This document shows, in pieces, positions 23,282 through 34,394 of a stretch of 64,000 bases of DNA. The DNA is from Cryptomeria japonica (lineage: Eukaryota; Streptophyta; Pinopsida; Cupressales; Cupressaceae), in NCBI RefSeq assembly GCF_030272615.1, contig NC_081413.1:555487136-555551135 (forward strand). Direction: 5' to 3'. The notes under the pieces were generated by a model that worked only from the letters and a program-made list of their open reading frames with translations, was not told the DNA's origin and ran no database searches. Numbering within the stretch: the stretch's first letter is position 1; every line of letters starts with the position of its first letter. The translations under genes were made by a program, and so were the position numbers.

Positions 23282-24467
23282 TGTTAGGCCCAATATGAAA
23301 AGCTAATGTACTGAGAGGGGAGGGGTGAATCAGTACTCCAAAACTTTTCTTCAATAATAACCTTACTATTAAGCATAAACTAAATATTGTTGAAACATAA
23401 CATAAAACATATAAATAACATTCATACATGATTCACTCCATAACTCATATATTTTGGTTACACAGAAACTCCTTGTTAGAGAGAAAAACTACAGTGGGGA
23501 TGACACCCACAACTTCACTACTGCAATAATAAAGGTTGCTTGGCTAGAGCTACATGTTTAGCTATTTCTGATAGCTTACCCTGTTAGGAGTATCAAGATC
23601 TTTAGATCTACCTTGCTAAAGGATTTTACAACACTTATACTAAATGCTGCACCTGATTAAAGGCTTTACAATTTATAGACCTTGTTAGAGTCTTTTATCC
23701 TATTAAAGGTTCCTCTTACTACAAAGCAATACAATCAAATCTTTACAAAATATCTATAACTTTACATCTAAAATGTTATAGTAGATTCTATATGTTCAAT
23801 ATAAAATTACCTTTCTCATAGCATACCTTGGTAACTCATAAATCAACTCGATAAACCGTTTTGTTTACTCTGTTCCTTGACTATTCTCTGAAATCCTTCT
23901 CGGTGACCTCTGAATAACTTTGTCAATCATAACAGTCACAATACTCTGTGCTTTCTTATGATCTTTTTTTCAACTTATCTAACACATAAGTCTTGATTCA
24001 TATATTTGATCCTCAATTCATGCTGTATAAATAGATCTCTTATGATGGTGATCTGATCCTGCTTTGATCTTTACAAACATGATTCATTAAATAAATAACC
24101 ATGCAAATTATTTGATTGGATAGATGTCCTTGAAATCATACAAAATCTTAAAGTGCAATTTCCAATGTGATAACGATTTCCTGTTCCTCGATCTTTGTAA
24201 CACGTTTCCCATATATGTCTAGGTTCAATGAATCTGGTAACACATTTCACTCGGTTCATATTAATTTGGTATACCATCTTTGCTGCTCGGTAGACATAGA
24301 ACTTTACTTGATAGACAGTTCGGTGTATACTAAACTTTTTGATTTCTTCCTTCTGTTACCGACTTGCTTTAGTGCTTACCAACTGAGTATTTCGATAGTA
24401 TTAACCAACTAGAGTATATAGAATGACTTTGTACATAAAACTAATGACAACTTAGTAAATAGTAACA
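23282..24467 (-). mobile_element. Element C, 5' LTR
   Basis: 1186 bp. On the plus strand it starts tgttaggcccaatatg and ends aatagtaaca, directly followed by LINE ORF1 sequence (agattccccaaaa). The partner LTR is 16354-17537. It contains the G-tract gagaggggaggggtgaatca at 23313-23332. Confidence 0.92.
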
Positions 24468-25950
24468 AGATTCCCCAAAATTGGGTCCCGAGGCTGTGAA
24501 AGTTGACTCAGAAAAGATCAAGGAGGCGCAAGCCCTCAAAAACTGGAGTAGTCTTTTTGCAAGGAAAACAACTGGTATACCGACTGGTAAATCATCCTTT
24601 CCCTTTCTCAAAGACATATTTGATAGAAAAATGGGTAAACTTGCTATTGAGATTCCAAACTTGGTTATCGATCATAGCATTTCTTTAATGGCCATCTCTT
24701 TGGTGGGGAAGTTTGTTGGACCACGACCCAATATTGAGGATGGTCGGTCTTTTGTAAAGAGAAAATGGAGAATGAAAGGTCAGGTTGATGTTTCTGCCCT
24801 TTCCAGAGGTTTTTTTGTCTTCTCGTTCTCCTATGGGGAAGATATGGAAGCAGCTTTAAGCGGTGGCCCTTGGATGTTTGGTAAATCCTCTTTATCTTTG
24901 AGAAAATGGTCTCCTAACATGGAACTCAATGACTCTTTCTTCGAATCTTCTCCAGTCTAGGTAAGGTTGCTATTTTTGCCAATGGAATTTTGGGTTGAGG
25001 ATGTTTTCTCAGGGATTGCCAACTCCTTTTGGGAGCTTGTTGTGATAGATCCAATGACTACTGCTCGTAAAAGATTGGTTTATGCGCGCATCTGTGTCAA
25101 TATTTTGCAGAAGATGGATCTTCCTAGCTCTATTGATATTAGTTCCAAACTTGGATTATGAGAATAGATAATAGAGTTTGAGTCAGTCCCCTTTGTGTGC
25201 TTCTCTTGTAAAAAAGTTGGTCACTGGGCTAAGGCCTACCCTAGCAACCCTAAAAAACCTGTGATGGTTAATACCCACAAACAGGTCTGGAAAGAAAAGA
25301 ATAATAATAAGGATGGTAACAAAGTGGAAGGAAGAAGTGGAAGTCTTGGTAATATACTAGACCTTTTAGAAGGAGATATAAATGACCCTCTTAAGAATCC
25401 CCCCTTGAAGGAAGATAAAAAGAATGAAATTATGGAGCTTGAGATCAAAACAACCAATACTTTTGAGGCTCTACAAACTCGGGGGGCGGAGAATGCTATC
25501 AGTGAAGAGTCACTTGAAGATGGTGAGATTGAGAATATTACTGAATCTCATCATGAGGCCCCTCAAGTCCCTATAACAAATAGAGATGAACAGTGCCCAA
25601 ATGAATTTGAAGGACATGATATTAAACTTGGAAGGAGTAACAAGTTTGGATCACCTAAGGTTAATCTAAATACATTATTCTAGAATACTGGAGTTGAAAT
25701 GCTCACATCATCCCACAAAAGAGGAGAAATGTGGAGTAATATGCAAGATGAGCCCAGAGAGGAGCAAGAGGAAGAAATAATAGGGAATGGAAAAAAGAAA
25801 AACAAGAAGGCAGGATACCTTAATTGGGTGAAAACTAGGACCAGATCCAAAGCTGATATTGGTGCATCAAAATCTCTGCCGAGACGTAAAACTATGAAAT
25901 GGCACAGGGAACAAGAGAGAAAGCAAAATATATCTAATGGAAGGCAGTGA
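24468..25950 (+). pseudogene. LINE ORF1: DUF4283 and zinc knuckle protein
   Basis: The frame resumes after element C with a DUF4283-type domain: LAIEIPNLVIDHSISLMAIS, WRMKGQVDVSALSRGFFVFS and LSGGPWMFGKSSLSLRKWSP. It ends in a CCHC-like knuckle, CFSCKKVGHWAKAYP, whose last ligand is Tyr, and a charged C-terminal tail. This is the usual architecture of plant LINE ORF1, an RNA chaperone-like protein. In-frame stops are TAG near 24958, 25156 and 25681 and TGA near 25159. The terminal TGA is at 25948-25950, 32 bp before ORF2. Confidence 0.88.
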
Positions 25951-25982
25951 ACTATTCAGGAATCCTGCCCCCAGGTTCCCAA

Positions 25983-28900
25983 ATGAAAGTAATATCATGG
26001 AATATCAGAGGCCTAAATGGTCTCAATAAATAGGATATATTACAGAATCTCATTCGAGACCAAAAACCAGATATTATCCTTGTTTAGGAAACCAAAATGA
26101 GTAAGGAGAAAGTGGATAATTTAAATTTCTTTAAAAATGGAGGGGTTTTTGGTAGTAGCTCGAATAAGGCATCTGGTGGGGTGGCTATTTTCTGGAACAA
26201 GAAAACTATTTTAGGGGAAATGATTGATGAAGATGGTAACATAATATCCATGAAAGTTAAAAGCATCTATGAAGGAAAGGAATGTTTGGTTACAAATATC
26301 TATGCTCCTAATTCTAAATCTGCTAGAAGCAAATTTTGGGATAAAATCCAGCAAAAAAGAAGATCTTTCCCTAAGAACAGTTGGGTTGTGATTGGAGACT
26401 TCAATACTCCTCTGCAAGGCTCTGATAAATCTGGAGGAACTCAAGCTCAACCGGACAACAAATCTGATTTAATGGACTTTATCAATGTCAATGCTCTTAT
26501 TGATATGGATCTTAATGGAGCGTCCTACACCTAGTCTAACCGCAGGGATGGTGAAGACCTCATTCAGGTAAGACTTGATCGATCCCTTGTCACTAATGTT
26601 TGGATTCTTTCTCATAGATGTTCCCTGTCTGTCATTAATAGAATTGGTTCAGATCATTATCCCATTTCTTTTGTTGCTGAGAATATTAAGAGTAATTAGA
26701 TTTTCCCTTTTTGGTTTGAGAAAATGTGGATTTATCACCCCTATCTAGAAGAATCTATTGCCAACTGGTGGAATATTGATGTGGCTGGAACTGCCATGTA
26801 TAAAGTTGCTAAAAAACTTAGAAACATCAAAGTCAACATAAAAATATGGAACAAGAAGGTCTTCGGTGATATTTTTTACTCAAAGAAAAAGCTGAAGGAG
26901 GAACTTGAACAGATCCAAATCTCTATACAAAAAGATGGCTATAAAAAGTATCCCAAAGCTATGGAAGATGATGTTTTAGTCAAGCTTCATAACATCATCT
27001 CTAGGGGGGAAATCTATTGGAGGTAGAGATCTAGGGCGATCTGGTTGGAGGCTAGGGATAGAAACACTAAATTTTTCCACATGACTTCTTTGAAACGCAA
27101 AGCTGCGAACAAAATCTCTAGGTTAATTGCTGAGGACAAAATTCTTCTTAATAAGGATGATATTAGGGATGAAGCTGTGAGTTTCTTCTCTCAGCTCCTC
27201 AATGGGAAAAAGGATATTGATTATACTCAACAACAAGATTTGGTTAATGACATTCCCAAGATCATTAATCCTAATCAGAATAAGGCCCTTTCTGCTATCC
27301 CTTCTGTTGGAGAGATTAAAAATGTTGTATTGTCTTTTCAAGGGGATAAAGCTCTGGGCCCTGATGTCTTCCCTATGTTTTTCTTCCAGGAATATTGGCA
27401 TATTGTGGGAGAAGACATGGTCAATGCAGTAAAAGAATTCTTTGTCTCTAGAAGAATCCTTAAGGAATTCAACTCCACCTTTATTTCTTTAATTCCTAAG
27501 GTTGTTGGGGCAGATTCAATGGGAAAATTTAGGCCAATAAGTCTATGTAACTCTTTCTATAAGATCATATCTAAAGTTTTGACTACTAGAATTTTGGTTG
27601 TCCTTCCCTTCATCATCTCTGAGGAATAGAAAGGTTTTGTTCCTGGCAGATAGATTTTAGACTCTATTATCCTTGTGCATGAGAATATTCACTCCCTCAA
27701 TGTTGCTAATAAAGAAGAATTTTTGATAAAGTTGGATTTAGCAAAAGCTTATGATAGAGTGGAATGGCAAGTTCTTTTCAGAATCATGGAGGCTTTTGGA
27801 TTTGATGAGAAGATAATCAAAATTATCAGAGAGCTGGTTTCCACTCCTATGTTTTCAATTCTCATTAATGGATCTCCTACTAAATTCTTTAAATCGTCAA
27901 GGGGGCTTAGACAAGGAGATCCCATATCTCCTATTCTTTTCACCATCGTGGCGAAGAGTAGGAGTAGGTTGATACAAAATTTGAAAGTGAACAAAATCAT
28001 AAAAGGCCTTCAAACTTCCTCTGCTAATGTCTTTTGTTCTTACCAATAGTTTGTTGATGATACTATCCTTATGGGATATTCATCTGTTGGGGAGGCTGAA
28101 GCCTTTAAAATTTCTCTTAAATCCTATTCTTTGGCTACAGGCCAACAAGTCAATTGGGACAAATCAGCTATATACTTCATGAACACTCTAGTCATAACTA
28201 GACAATAGAGAATTGCTAAAATTATTGGTTGCAAGGTGGACATGCTCCCATCTAACTATTTGGGTCTTCCACTGGGGTTAGTTCCCCCAAGCTCCTTCTA
28301 GAACATGCTTATTGATAAACTTAATAAAAAACTTTCTGGATGGAAAGGAGCCATTTTATCTCAGGCTGGGAAGTTGCAGCTTCTTCAAGCTACTCTCCAA
28401 AACCTCCCTGTTTATGCTCTTAGTCTATTTGGTATCCCTGCTAAATTTGCTGAAGCAATAGAAAGAATCCATAAGAGATTTCTTTGGTTAGGAGTTGAAG
28501 AAAGAAAGAGGATATCCTTGGTTGCTTGGGACAAAGTGTGTAAACCAAAGAGAAAAGGAGGGCTTGGGATTAAAACTCTAAAAACTTTTAATAAAACTCT
28601 TCTAGCAAAACAAATATGGAGAGCTTATGATATCAAGAAAGATTGGAACCGAATCTGGTTTGACAAATATATTTAGAATCAGCCTCTCCAAGATTTCCTT
28701 AACTCTAAAGACAATCCCTGTCAAATCTTTCATTTGGAATAGTATTATAAAATCCATAAAAGTTGCCAAAGCTGGAGCTGGATGTGTTCTTGGTAAAGGT
28801 GATAAAATAAGGTTTTGGGAGGATCCTTGGATGAACAATGAACCTCTATTTGATCAAGATAATAGTCAACTCATTGAGGAATGTAAAAGGAGGTTTGGAC

Positions 28901-30147
28901 CTATGTTGTGTGACTACTAGAAGGAGAACAAATGGGTTAGGCTTGATGTCATACATGTTGGATTCTCCCTGCTCCAGTGGGAGTTGCTGTCTTTTTCTAT
29001 TAACAAAGACTATGATGATGTTTTTCTCTGGAAAAGTAATCCTAGAGGTGACTTTACAGTTGCTTCTACCTACAAAAACACTTTCACTCAGACCAGTAAC
29101 CCCATTTGGGGTAAAGCTTGGAACAGAATCCTGATCCCCAAAGTCAACTTGTTCCTTTGGCTTGCTACTCACAATAGAATCCTTACTATTGACAATTCGG
29201 TCCGAAGAGGTTTCATGTTCCCTAATAGGTGCAAGCTTTGCCAAAAAGAGGAAGAATTAGTTGATCATCTATTTTTCCACTATTCTTTTACTTGGGACAT
29301 TTGGAGTAAGTTTTGGGAGATTTGGAAAGTTGATTGGGTCATGAACAAGAGTCTCAAGGAAATTACCTGGCAATGGATATTCCCCACCAATTGTCCTCTT
29401 ATCAAGAACCTTTGGTCCCTGATCCTCCCCATGACTTGCTAGGGAATTTGGAAAGAAAGAAATAACAAAATATTTAGGGAAGCTAAGTGCACTTCTTAGG
29501 TGGTCTTTGAAAAAATTTGTAGGGCTATAAAAGAAAATATAAATGTTCCTCCTACTGATATGAATGAAACTGAAAAAGGCATCCTTACGGAATGGAATTT
29601 AATACACAAAGTTTGCAGATATGACAATAAGAATAGGAGAGACAATATTGTTTGGCTCTTTCCTGATCATGATTGGATAAAGGTGAACTTTGATGGGGCG
29701 GCTAAAGGCAACCCTGGGAAGTCTGGTGGTGGAGTCATAAGAAATGCTCAAGGTGTCTGTATTGCTCCTATTGCTTCTCCTTTTGGGGTCCAAAATAATC
29801 ATGTGGCTGAAGCTCTGGCCATGCTAAAAAGCCTCCAGCTTGCTTAGGGATTCAAATTTTAAAAAAATTGGTTGGAGGGGGATTCCCTAAATATCATCCA
29901 GGCCCTTAAAGGTACTAGCTCTGTTTCTTGGAATATTACTAACTTAGTTGAAAGTGCTAAAAAATTACTAAATGAATATGCTAGTATTATCATAACTCAC
30001 ACTCTAAGAGAGGGTAATAAGATTGCGGACCTTTTAAAAAATGAAGGGGTCAATTTAGAGGGGGAGGTTAAATATATCGAAAAGACTCATTGCAAAAGGG
30101 ATGTTAAAGAGCAATTATATTTTGATTGCATCTATGGGTCCAGTTAA
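25983..30147 (+). pseudogene. LINE ORF2: endonuclease, reverse transcriptase, RNase H
   Basis: The ATG at 25983 starts MKVISWNIRGLNG, the first motif of the AP-type endonuclease, followed by VIGDFNTPL and GSDHYPISF. The RT shows LIPKVVGADSMGKFRPISLC, FLIKLDLAKAYDRVEW, SRGLRQGDPISPILF and the active site FVDDT (FADD in relatives). A late RNase H shows VNFDGAAKGNPGKSGGG and the ending HTLREGNKIADLL. One frameshift is near 28730. There are 16 in-frame stops: 15 TAG and one TAA (29860). Family role: nicks the target, copies the LINE RNA onto it and removes RNA. This copy is inactive. Confidence 0.93.
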
Positions 30148-30418
30148 AGTCATGATTATTTTTTGGGGTCTGGATTTTGAAGACAAAGCTTGGAGGTAGA
30201 TGAACTACCATTTAATGATTTCTCTAAGGCATCAATTCTATGATCAAATGTGTGAGGGGGATTATAATAATAAATGCTAGTTTTGCGTGACTATCAACAT
30301 TAGCTTTAAAACTATGAAAGGGACTCTGTCCTATTATTCTAGAATTTTACACAAGAACTTATGGTTATACCTGCAGATTGTGAGATAGATCCTTAGATAC
30401 TACTACTTGCTATTCAAA
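30148..30418 (+). other. LINE spacer between ORF2 and ORF3
   Basis: About 270 bp between the ORF2 stop and the ATG at 30419. It has stops in all frames and I see no gene or structured RNA in it. Confidence 0.6.
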
Positions 30419-32128
30419 ATGGGTGGCAACTTAAACAGGAATGAGCCCCCTGGCTACGAAAACTGGAAGAGTGAACGAAAAGTATGGAGGAGGCTTCATA
30501 GATATGGTTTTACCGACTATATGGAAAAGCTACATGGAAGCAGAAATTCGGTTTAACATGGATTTGCTAGAGGCTGGAACAACAATAGAGTCACATTGTT
30601 TGGGGAGACATGTAAAATTGATGAAGATCTGGTTGCGGAGGTCACGGGCCTTCAGAAGGAGGGCACTAAATTCTATAGAGACCGGAAGTTTGCTGTTGAA
30701 GCTTTCCAAAATTTCCTGAAATCGGAGGATGAGAAGGCCAAGCTTGTCAAGAAAGACAACATTTCCTACTACCTTCCCCAACAGGTAAAGTCTTTTTGGT
30801 AGAAATTTTTAAGGGTTTTGATGGAATTTCTCACTGTTGATGGTAGATTCACTAAAATTTATAACTATCATTTTGCAATTTTAAATCACTTCCGACATGG
30901 GGTTAAGATTTTCTTGCCATTTTACTTAGCATCTTCTCTGAATGAGAGTCTGGCCGATCATGCTAAAAAGCCTAATTCTTACCCCATAGCCCATCAAGGG
31001 CTTATCTTGCTCATTTATGAATATTTGAAGGAAAAAACTAGGGCTAGCAAGGATGACCACCTAGTTACTAATGCACATATTTCTGAGAGCGGTAAAGATT
31101 CTGAGTCAGATGAGGATCAGTCTAATGCCTCTACCCATTAAAAATGAAGAGATGATACAGATAATGTGGAAACAGAGGTGCATTGTGATTTGGAGGAGGA
31201 AAAGGGGAAGGATATTGAGACAAAAATAGAGAGTGAGAAGGATGAGAATGTTGGAGAAGAGAAAGAAGGGACTGAAAACCCTCATTCTAACCCTATGGGC
31301 TCAGATAGTAGGAATGTTGCCCTGGATTCTAAGGAGGAAGACAACCCTAATTTTGTGGGCACTGAGCAGGGTAGGGACTCGGTGAACACAATCCTGAATA
31401 CTGCCCATAATTATACTCTAGAATCCTTCAACTTCTAGAAATGGGTTATTGACAACATTACTAGCATTCAGCACAAATAGAGGGATCTGAAAAATAAGAT
31501 GCACAATTTGATTAGGGATACAAATTCGGGGAATAAGAATGAGGAGAAGGAAACCAGTGAAGCTGAGGAGGAAATTGAGAGGGAGGGCTGGTTGGAAAAA
31601 GACCTGATAAAAGGGGATTTGCATCTAGAGGATGTTATCAAAATTGTAAAAGAACAGGTTGAGGAGGATAAAGACAATATCAATAATCAGGTTGCTCAGA
31701 CTAAGAAGGCTCTGAAAAGCTTCATGAACCACAACCTTGAGGTTTTACGAGTTACGTCCCATAATATGAATGCCTTGGTGGATCACTTAGAGAAGAAAAA
31801 TAAGGATAGGAACTTGGTAATCATTGAAGATGTACCGACCTCCAGCTCCACCCATCAAATTCCTAGGTGAAGGACTAGGCAGAACACCACTGAGATGGAG
31901 ACCAAAGCGAAAGACATCTAGCTGAAATAGGAGAGCAATGATCTGAGAGAAGCTACTAAGGCGATGATGCTTCTCGTTCAAAATGTTGAGGAGTATATAA
32001 AAGTTTTCATGAGTTGTAATATTGGGTTTGGGATGCCAATTTCTTGTTGGCTCCTTGCTGTCTTTTTGTCCTTGCTGCTGGTTTTTGTGCTGGTCTTTTG
32101 CAGCTATTTTGTCTTGTTTATTTCATGA
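30419..32128 (+). pseudogene. LINE ORF3, accessory protein of unknown function
   Basis: A single reading frame of 570 codons (MGGNLNRNEPPGYENWKS) runs from 30419 to a TGA at 32126-32128 with no frameshift. It has only substitution stops (five TAG, two TAA, two TGA). The N-terminal domain shows KIDEDLVAEVTGLQKEG, then FLTVDGRFTKIYNYHFAIL and FLPFYLASSLNESL. An acidic low-complexity middle part, rich in Glu, Asp and Lys, follows. Next come a predicted coiled coil and a hydrophobic end, CWLLAVFLSLLLVFVLVF. The hydrophobic end may be a chance reading of the T-rich LINE 3' UTR. The N-terminal domain resembles those of C ORF2 and F ORF2. I do not know its function. A third ORF downstream of RNase H is not the usual plant LINE layout. 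Confidence 0.7.
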
Positions 32129-32188
32129 TCATCTTTCGTAATGTAACTGGGTTTCGGGTCCCTTAAAACCTATTTTTTCTTAATCAAA
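32129..32188 (+). other. LINE 3' end
   Basis: The 3' untranslated end finishes gggtcccttaaaacctat, then a T-run and cttaatcaaa, before the target duplication at 32189-32205. This is a short A/T-rich tail, not a long poly(A). Confidence 0.8.
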
Positions 32189-32205
32189 AACATCATACTA
32201 AATCA

Positions 32206-32334
32206 GAAAATCAATTTCTTGACATCAATGACAAAATAATATTTATTAAGACAATAATCATCCTTTATCAATTATATCAATAATCTCCAACAAACTAATT
32301 GAAATGCCAACAATCTCCCATTGTAATGCCAACA
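32206..32334 (-). mobile_element. Element B, 5' LTR, outer part
   Basis: This continues the LTR broken at 15874: agaaaatcaatttcttgaca at its start matches the 3' LTR from about 919. It ends ttgtaatgccaaca, the outer LTR end. The adjacent accac (32335-32339) should be the target duplication in element D, with its partner off the left edge. Confidence 0.9.
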
Positions 32335-32356
32335 ACCACTTCATCATATGCCAACA
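32335..32356 (-). mobile_element. Element D, first 22 bp of 3' LTR
   Basis: The sequence accacttcatcatatgcc plus aaca matches the outer end of D's 5' LTR (38115-38136). It is followed by D's polypurine tract. Element B inserted here, so the rest of this LTR must lie left of the window. Confidence 0.8.
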
Positions 32357-32668
32357 ATCTCCCCATTTGGCATTAATGGCAATACTCAGTGTATCATTTC
32401 TTAGTATCTGCATCATGCTTAATAACATATACCGGTTGACATATACCAGTTCAAAGATCACAACCACCACCATCTGGACTAGTCAGTGTGCATTCTGCCA
32501 TATATCTTCATCATCAGATATCTTCTCCCCCTTTGACAATGATGCCAAAGTGAAGGGAGAAGCTTCCAAGCTCCACTATGCTACTTCCCCTGTGGAGTAG
32601 CATCCTTCAACACATCAATCCTATAATATTTATCATTGTAGTACCTGACTGATGTGGAGCACACAACT
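32357..32668 (-). other. Element D 3' untranslated region
   Basis: Polypurine tract ccaaatggggagat at 32357-32370 next to the LTR, and a second tract, gtcaaagggggagaag, near 32524-32539. The rest carries no coding signal. Confidence 0.75.
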
Positions 32669-34290
32669 TTAGTTTACTTTATGAAGAGGTAGAACCCCTA
32701 ATTCACCTCTCAAATAGGTAAATGTAGTCTTCAATAAGGGCTTAGTGAATATGTCTGCTAGTTACTCCTTACTGTAAACATGTTCTAATACAACCTCTTT
32801 ATTTTGAACCTTTTCTCTCAAGAAATGATACTTGAGTTCAATGTGCTTTATCCTAGCATGCAATACCGGATTTTTGGAAATATCAATTACACTAGTATTA
32901 TCATAGAAAATACTCACCGGTTCAGATATAGGCACTTTGGAGCCATTCAGTACATGCTTCATCCAAATTGCCTGAGTGTAGTTCATAAAAGCTGCCACAT
33001 ACTCTGCTTCAGCTATAGACTAGGAAATACAACTCTAGTTCTTGCTCGTCCATGAGACTAGTCTTCCACCAAGGAAGAGTGCTCCACTAGTTGTGCTCTT
33101 TCGATCGTCCACTTTACCTTCCCAATTTGCATTGGTAAACACTTTGAGACCAAAGTCACCATTATATGGATACCACAAACCATAATCAACCATCCCTTTC
33201 AGGTATCTAAGAATCCTCTTTACCGCTACCAAGTGGTATTTTCTTCGACTCTTATGAAAACGGGCTACTATGCCCACTACATGAGCAATATTCGGTTTGT
33301 TGTGCACCACATAGTGAAGCTTACCGATCATCGACCGGTACTCCTTCTCATCCACCAACACTATATCATCCTCCTTTGTCAGTTTGCAGCTGGTCACCAT
33401 CGATGTTCAAATTGGTTTTCTCTACTCCATGCCAAAGGTCTTCAATACCTCTTTGATATACTTGGATTGGGTAATGAAGATACCCTCCTTCATCTGTTGA
33501 ATCTGTAGACCAATGAAGAAATTTATCTCTCCAATCAGAGACATCTCAAACTCTTTCTTTATTTCATCTGCGAATGCATGCCTCATTTCATCATCTCCTC
33601 CAAAGATTATGTCATCTACAAATACTTCACAGATCAGAATCTGATCACCTTCAGATTTTAGGTAGATGTTGTTGTCCTCACTAATTCTCTAAAATCCTAT
33701 CTTTACAAGATGAGAGTGTAACTGTTCATACCATGCCCTTGGTTCTTGTTTCAATCCATATAGGGCCTTGTGTAATCTACACACCATGTTACTATCTTCT
33801 GACAAAGCAAATCCATCTGGTTGCTTAATACACACTTCTTCTTCTAGGATTCCATTAAGGAATGCAAACTTCACATCCATCTGGTATACCTTAAATCCCT
33901 TGAATGCTGCAAATGCAAGTAGCATTCAAACACCTTCTAGTCTAGCCACTGGGGCAAGGGTTTCTCCATAGACTTCTCCCTCTTACTGAGCATATTCCTT
34001 CATACAAGTCTTGCCTTGTTCCTTACCATAGTTCCTTCTTCATTCAACTTATCCTTGAAGACCCATTTGGTACCTATAACATTCTTGTGTTCCGGTTTGT
34101 GTACCAAGGACCATGCTGCATTCTTTTCAATCTGGTCCAACTCCTCTTACATTGCCTTTATCCAATCTTCATCGGTAAGTGCCTCTCTAGTGGTCTTAGG
34201 CTCAAATTTTGAAACCATGCAAGAGTTTTATTTCACCGTTCTCCTTGTGAGTATCCATGCATCTTTATCTCCTATGATCTGCTTCTAATC
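32669..34290 (-). pseudogene. Element D reverse transcriptase and RNase H
   Basis: Copia RT in reading order: [45 protein letters not shown] (near 33600) and a SKYIKEVLKTFGM stretch. RNase H follows with FTNANWEGKVDDRKSTTSG and IFYDNTSVIDISKNPVLHA, ending GVLPLHKVN at 32669. The conserved RNase H start YTDADWAG has Asn-Ala-Asn here, so the first catalytic Asp is lost. Several TAG stops break the frame. It is a different family from A and B. Confidence 0.9.
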
Positions 34291-34394
34291 ATGATGTAGT
34301 TTCACATACTAATTTTGCTTGCTTTTCCTCTTCTTTTTCCGCTTCATCTTTTTCTTCACCTGCTGCAGCTTCTACCAGTATAGGAACACTGAGG

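Larger units (their letters stand above)
16010..24467 (-). mobile_element. Element C, non-autonomous LTR retrotransposon without pol
   Basis: On the minus strand the order is LTR (24467-23282), primer site, ORF1 (coiled coil plus five zinc knuckles), ORF2 (about 1,100 codons, no pol motif), polypurine tract and second LTR (17537-16354). A second primer site and about 340 bp of internal sequence follow. No protease, integrase, RT or RNase H motif is visible, so mobilisation would need enzymes from elsewhere. The outer left end is an internal fragment and not an LTR end, and no TSD is found. Confidence 0.85.
15875..32188 (+). mobile_element. Full-length LINE inserted in element B LTR
   Basis: The element is bounded by a 17-bp target duplication, aacatcatactgaatca at 15858-15874 and aacatcatactaaatca at 32189-32205 (one mismatch). 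This fits target-primed reverse transcription. It begins ggcgatggtgggaac and ends in tattttttcttaatcaaa. After removing the nested element C it is about 7.9 kb. In order it carries ORF1 (DUF4283 plus zinc knuckle), ORF2 (endonuclease, RT, RNase H) and a third frame at 30419-32128. A 5' end with a complete TSD suggests it arrived full length. Confidence 0.92.

Noticed and set aside
24468-30147. Alternative genetic code with TAG read as Gln
   Set aside because: TAG also falls at positions where relatives have Trp, and other TAA and TGA stops occur at decayed sites in the neighbouring elements. Decay at CHG sites explains it better, and plant nuclear genomes use the standard code.
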